Of a DNA stretch of 64,000 bases, positions 60,118 through 64,000 are shown one piece after another. The stretch comes from Amphirosellinia nigrospora. Taxonomy: Eukaryota; Ascomycota; Sordariomycetes; Xylariales; Xylariaceae. Location: the NCBI GenBank assembly GCA_004123355.1, contig SCHM01000003.1, positions 6,529,058 to 6,593,057 on the forward strand, in the 5' to 3' direction. Below the pieces are notes generated by a model. It ran no database searches. It was not told the DNA's origin and saw nothing but the letters and a program-made list of their open reading frames with translations. Position 1 is the first letter of the stretch, and each line of letters starts with the position of its first letter. Made by a program: the position numbers and the translations under genes.

Positions 60118-61253
60118 AGTTTATTATTTAGGTAATGGTAATGGTAATGGTAATGGGTGTTCTGCGCACCCACTCTGCCGTTTCCGAAATAACGTATCCA
60201 ATCCAGTCCAAGTTCCATCCCAAAATACGGTAGGGCACTGCTATTACTTAGTACAATGGCGGTCACAAGAGGTCTGGTTCCTGGTCTGGTCAGAGGCTAG
60301 TCGGAGCAAGCATGATGCCCCAATGTCCTCACTGCCCAATAATGGCCCCGGGTAGTACGGGGAATGACACGCCAGCACCTCGAAGGGAAAAGTCTGGGAC
60401 AGGTCTTGGGGTCAGCCAAGCGAAGCGATCTACCGCTTAGTACACTTAGATCACAGCACCTAGTGCGGTCTGGAGTTTCTTTTCCAGAGTCCAATCGGGC
60501 GAGACGCATCGAGATGCCGGTGGGTACGCTACCATCCGTCGATACCGAGCCAGGAGACCGATGGAGAGCGCGGTGCAAAGGTGCAAGTGATATTTACATA
60601 GAACACGCTACCACTAAGGTAGAGCACGATATGGGCATGGCAGATGGCCTCCTATGTTTGTTATATACAGTAGTACATGTATGCATGTATTGATAATGGA
60701 TAATGGCGCTACGCATCAGTGAAAACAGATGGACAATGAAATGGCACCAGTAGTCCGTGTAGAGGTAATAATAGTGGGCATCCGGATACACAAGGTACAG
60801 TGCCTCGCTGCGCGATGGCCAGTAACATCAGGGTTTCAGGGATCTATCCCCCGGCCGCCGCAGATGAAAAGCGGGTCCCTTGCCGAACAAAACCCCTACG
60901 TGCTCGCCTCAGGGTTCAGCTGATGGAGCCGTTTGTAGTTGCTGTTCTCACTACTTGAATGCCATGACTACCGTTGAAGATTCTCCTCAGTATTTATAAG
61001 CTCGGCACTATGTCGACTTTAATACGAGGTATTATGAGTAGATATTACTCGCTACCACTATATCGAAAGCCGGTGTAGAAGCTCTAACCTCCATAGGAAT
61101 CTTTGTCCATAATGATTGTTCAATTACAATAGAAAATACCCATGTCTAGAGGTATAGCCAGCCGCTTGTCAAGGTTTTCTGGAGGCATCAAAACTTCTTG
61201 AAATAATAGCCAAACCCTTTGTCATCGAAAAAGGGTATGTAAGCGCCAGCTCA
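60118..61253. other. Intergenic stretch
   Basis: Carries the SLC35-type promoter at the left, with a GGTAAT four-copy repeat at about 60131-60155 in the leader, and the DGAT2 3' flank at the right. No supported gene. Confidence 0.5.
60131..60155. repeat. (GGTAAT)4 microsatellite in the SLC35-type leader
   Basis: Four copies of a six-base unit directly upstream of the start codon at 60117. It is in the transcribed leader if the transcript starts further upstream. Confidence 0.75.
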
Positions 61254-63214
61254 TCAGGATAAAATCTGCATCTCTTCTTTCCTGTCCGGGGCGAATTCGT
61301 CTTTATACCGGTCCCAAAGCTTCTCCAGCTCTGCCACATAGAGGCTATGTAGTCTGTTGATCTCCTCTAGATCCACTGAAGATGACTGTCGTACTTTGAT
61401 CGGTGCCCCGACAACGATGTTAAGGGGCCGCCGGTATGGCATGAGACCGACATCATAGTTGAAAATGCCGCGTCCATGCAGAAAAGGTAGGGTGAATTTC
61501 CAAACCTTGAGAACAAACATCTGAATCCTGTGCATGAAGGGATGCTCCTGGGGTTGTAATTGGTCGTTATAAATCGTTCTCGCCAAAAGCTAGAACAGGC
61601 ACGAGATCCGCTCCGCAGCGGACGGCCAGCTTGATGAAGCCTTTGCGTTCTTTCAAGATGAGCCGCATCATGCCTGGCTGTGCTTCTAGAGATTCTCGGG
61701 CTCCTCCGACAACAACAGTCACGCCGCGACCCATACCCTCCCCATTGGACCCGCCTTTGTTGAGAATGTTCACTATAGACTCCTTCGACACGGACCTTAC
61801 ACCCATACTCAATATGTATTCCCGATAAAAGGGGATTCGAAAGTTGGAGTCTAATGTCAGCAAACTATTGGTTATGCCTGGGAACTTTTTGGAAAAACCA
61901 AGCGCCTCGGTGGCGAACGCTGCCCATGCTCCGTGAGAGATGATGCCGTGTGGATGATATCCAAATATGTATTTGCGGGTCGCAGGCAGATCGTGTGTCT
62001 TATGCAACCGGGCTGGGTAATAGTCGGCAAAGAAATGCCAAATATAGCTCTTTCGAAACCGCTCAGATCTGTATTTAAGCGACCCGTCCGTTGCAGCCTT
62101 AGAGCTGAGGACGTGCAGGAGGTAAATCAGAAGTAAGGGCCAAGCAAACGGGTTAGCACAGAATGCAAAGAATAGGGATACAGTTGCAACTATGCATAAT
62201 GAGTGCATTAAGACGACAAGAGCTGGCCTCGCCGTTTGAACGGCACGTTCCAAGGGGCCCATCTTATGCCACCATTACGGCGCCGAGGTGGAGGTCGATG
62301 GATCTCCTCTACTCCCATGTCGTCTAGTTCCGGATATGAATCGTCATCATCGTGGCCCTGATTGTTATCATTGCTATCCAAGCCGGTGGTCAAAACTGAC
62401 GCATAGGTGACACCGCCCGCACTTGGTCATCGCCCGGTCCCTTTTGGTCAATTTCTCTGGCCAACTCTTTGCTTTCGGCGATGATCGACCTTCAACCGAG
62501 TCTCCGTCTTCTGAATGTCGTGTTGATGTCTCATCAAAGGTGATAGATGAATCTTCTCTCGAAACCAGCGTGTCCGACCCAAACGAAGAATTGGGTGAGT
62601 GGTTGCTGGGCGTCGTTGACGCTAGGCTCTCATAGCTTTTGGTTTATAGTCTGCTTGATCAGCCATCCTGTAGCTTGTGGTAGTTTTTAGCGCAGGTTTT
62701 CGTCTAAGTAGTTGCTGCGGTTCGTTATTCTTGGCGCCCGGGTCCCTGGGTATCTGTGACGATGGTCGCGCAAACGAAGGATTAGTTGGGTCGGCAATCG
62801 TGACGGTCTTGGACCTTCGCGAAGGACTTCCCTGGCCGGAAAAGTCGTGTAGTTTGCCGTCCTTATTGACGGCTAGAGGGGTACCTGGGATGGAAGTATC
62901 GTAATTTTCCTGACTAGTCTGTCTAGTGTTAGCTCGGTCCGTATCATCGGGACCATGTATGCCGGGAGCTCTCACGTTGGAAGGCTGACGGTGGTGGGAC
63001 TTGATAGTATCTTTCCCGCGCCTCGATTCCTGTCCACTAGCGTTATCCGCCTCCGGACCCGACACGCTTGCCTGGCTGTTCTTCCTAGATACTGAGTCGA
63101 TATTAGCTTTATAGAGGATGCAATCGCGACGAACCCCTCCCGGTCGCGGAAGTCTAGAAAATCGTGGGGTGTTTGAGGGCGCTCGCCGTCCCGCCGCCGC
63201 TCATTATCCGCCAT
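61254..63214 (-). CDS. Diacylglycerol acyltransferase type 2 (DGAT2) with a long disordered N-terminus
   Basis: Makes triacylglycerol from diacylglycerol and acyl-CoA in the ER and lipid-droplet membrane. The catalytic part begins near 62290 (IRWAP). A membrane hairpin follows (ALVVLMHSLCIVATVSLFFAF, NPFAWPLLLIYLLHV), then SYIWHFFADYYPARLHKT, the active-site block IFGYHPHGIISHGAW (HPHG), LTLDSNFRIPFYREYILS, GRGVTVVVGGARESL, KRKGF-like KERKGFIKLA, VPVLAFGEN and the end at 61254. Frame changes: a G run near 62255, an extra base near 61575, and two upstream. The upstream frames give about 270 more residues of Ser/Pro/Asp-rich disordered text starting MADNERRRDGERPQTPHDF (63214). A probable intron lies near 63090-63150. 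I join this as one N-terminally extended gene. An alternative is a shorter DGAT2 starting at 62393 (MTTGLDSND) plus a small separate gene. Confidence 0.75.
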
Positions 63215-64000
63215 GCTGAATGTCTAGGATGTGGTCGCACGGCTTCGGGAGAGTCGAGGACGCAGTGCGTGAACAAGATGCTTAAGCGTAACATACCTAG
63301 GTAGAAAACCCGAGGGGGAGTCGCGGTCCTGTGCTGTTTAAGTTCAGCAGCGGAAATATCTTCTGCCATTTGCTGCCGGGCCCCCGAATTGAGTTTGCTT
63401 TGCAGACGTCAAGATAGACGGCGTTGCAGTAAGAATAACGCTGATGTAGAGCGGGCGCAGTGGGGATTGAAATACGTTACAGGACGAGATATTCAGCGCA
63501 GTAGGAATAAAAAAGGAAACAACGGCTATGGTACGTAACGCTACGCTGATAATAGAATAAATAGACACAGATAAATATAGGAAAGTTGGGGACGCGAGGA
63601 TGAGGTACAAAAGGGTAGCATTGAAGCCTGAGGTCAAGTTGCATCTGACAACGGGTCCTGGGTCCTGGGATGATGACGTTGCAATGCAGCACAGGCACAA
63701 TATATTAATTATGTGCACTAGCTGAGTGGCTGGTCGCTCTCGCAGTTCGCCGCACTGCCGAGGCAGCTGAAAATAGGAGGTAGCTTCGGCGGCAGGGCTA
63801 TGAGACCCCTCAGTGCACCCCTGAAATACCCTGTAGTTTCCAGGGTAAAATACCTACACCAAGATACAATGCTGATGAGCTGGACCAAGACAGTCGAGCC
63901 TGGGAATATTCACTGGTACCTGTGTATTTCCTAGGCTACAAGATACGCATCTTGGAGGTAGGCATATAGACAGGAGAGAGTACGCCACATTTATATAAAC
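63215..64000. other. Intergenic stretch at the right edge
   Basis: Upstream of the DGAT2 gene. Open frames on the minus strand (63154-63369, 63344-63718) show no family features. No gene, RNA or repeat was recognised up to the window end. Confidence 0.45.

Noticed and set aside
62423-62635. Plus-strand frame of 70 codons within the DGAT2 N-terminal region
   Set aside because: It is antisense to Ser-rich text that continues the minus-strand gene.

Overview
The window looks like nuclear DNA of a filamentous ascomycete (Pezizomycotina, most likely a Sordariomycete). Genes carry short introns (about 50-130 bases) with GTRNGT-like donors and CTAAC/CTAAT-like branch sites. Genes are well spaced and lie on both strands. 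The protein set is typical of moulds: mitochondrial prolyl-tRNA synthetase, SHE3-like coiled coil, verprolin/WIP, Ssr4, Sds3-like protein, NOP12, COA3 and DGAT2. The genus cannot be fixed from this sequence alone. No rRNA, tRNA, CRISPR or recognisable transposon protein was found.

Layout. 1-2.8 kb: the 3' end of a mitochondrial prolyl-tRNA synthetase faces a secreted type-B carboxylesterase. 3.5-4.4 kb: a membrane-anchored glutaredoxin. 4.4-12.3 kb: gene-poor, with an F-box-like gene (6.9-8.0 kb), a small Ser/Thr-rich ORF (11.1 kb) and a foldback repeat (9.6-9.8 kb). 12.3-15.4 kb: a dynamin-like GTPase and an NTF2/SnoaL-like protein. 16.7-22.3 kb: verprolin/WIP faces a five-exon gene of unknown function. 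22.3-25.3 kb: non-coding, rich in TAGGTA repeats. 25.3-31.6 kb: SHE3-like coiled coil and symplekin/Pta1. 32.6-37.6 kb: a large unknown gene with a CorA-like membrane C-terminus. 39.1-46.6 kb: COA3, an Sds3/Dep1-type Rpd3L subunit, NOP12 and a secreted LPLPG-repeat protein. 48.2-53.2 kb: Ssr4 (SWI/SNF-RSC) and 6-phosphogluconate dehydrogenase. 55.5-63.2 kb: RBM42-like RRM protein, SLC35C2/YMD8-type transporter and DGAT2 with a long N-terminal extension.

The genes are mostly housekeeping: chromatin (Ssr4, Sds3-like), RNA processing (symplekin, NOP12, RBM42-like), mitochondria (COA3, ProRS), actin (WIP), lipid and sugar metabolism (DGAT2, 6PGDH) and membrane transport. They do not form a metabolic cluster.

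The main oddity is that many well conserved genes carry small frame changes, several of them a missing base in a short homopolymer, while others (6PGDH, glutaredoxin, F-box-like, NTF2-like) are clean. I read this chiefly as consensus error in the assembly, not mass gene death. Gene calls below therefore span the shifts, and the exact protein sequences of those genes should not be trusted base by base.
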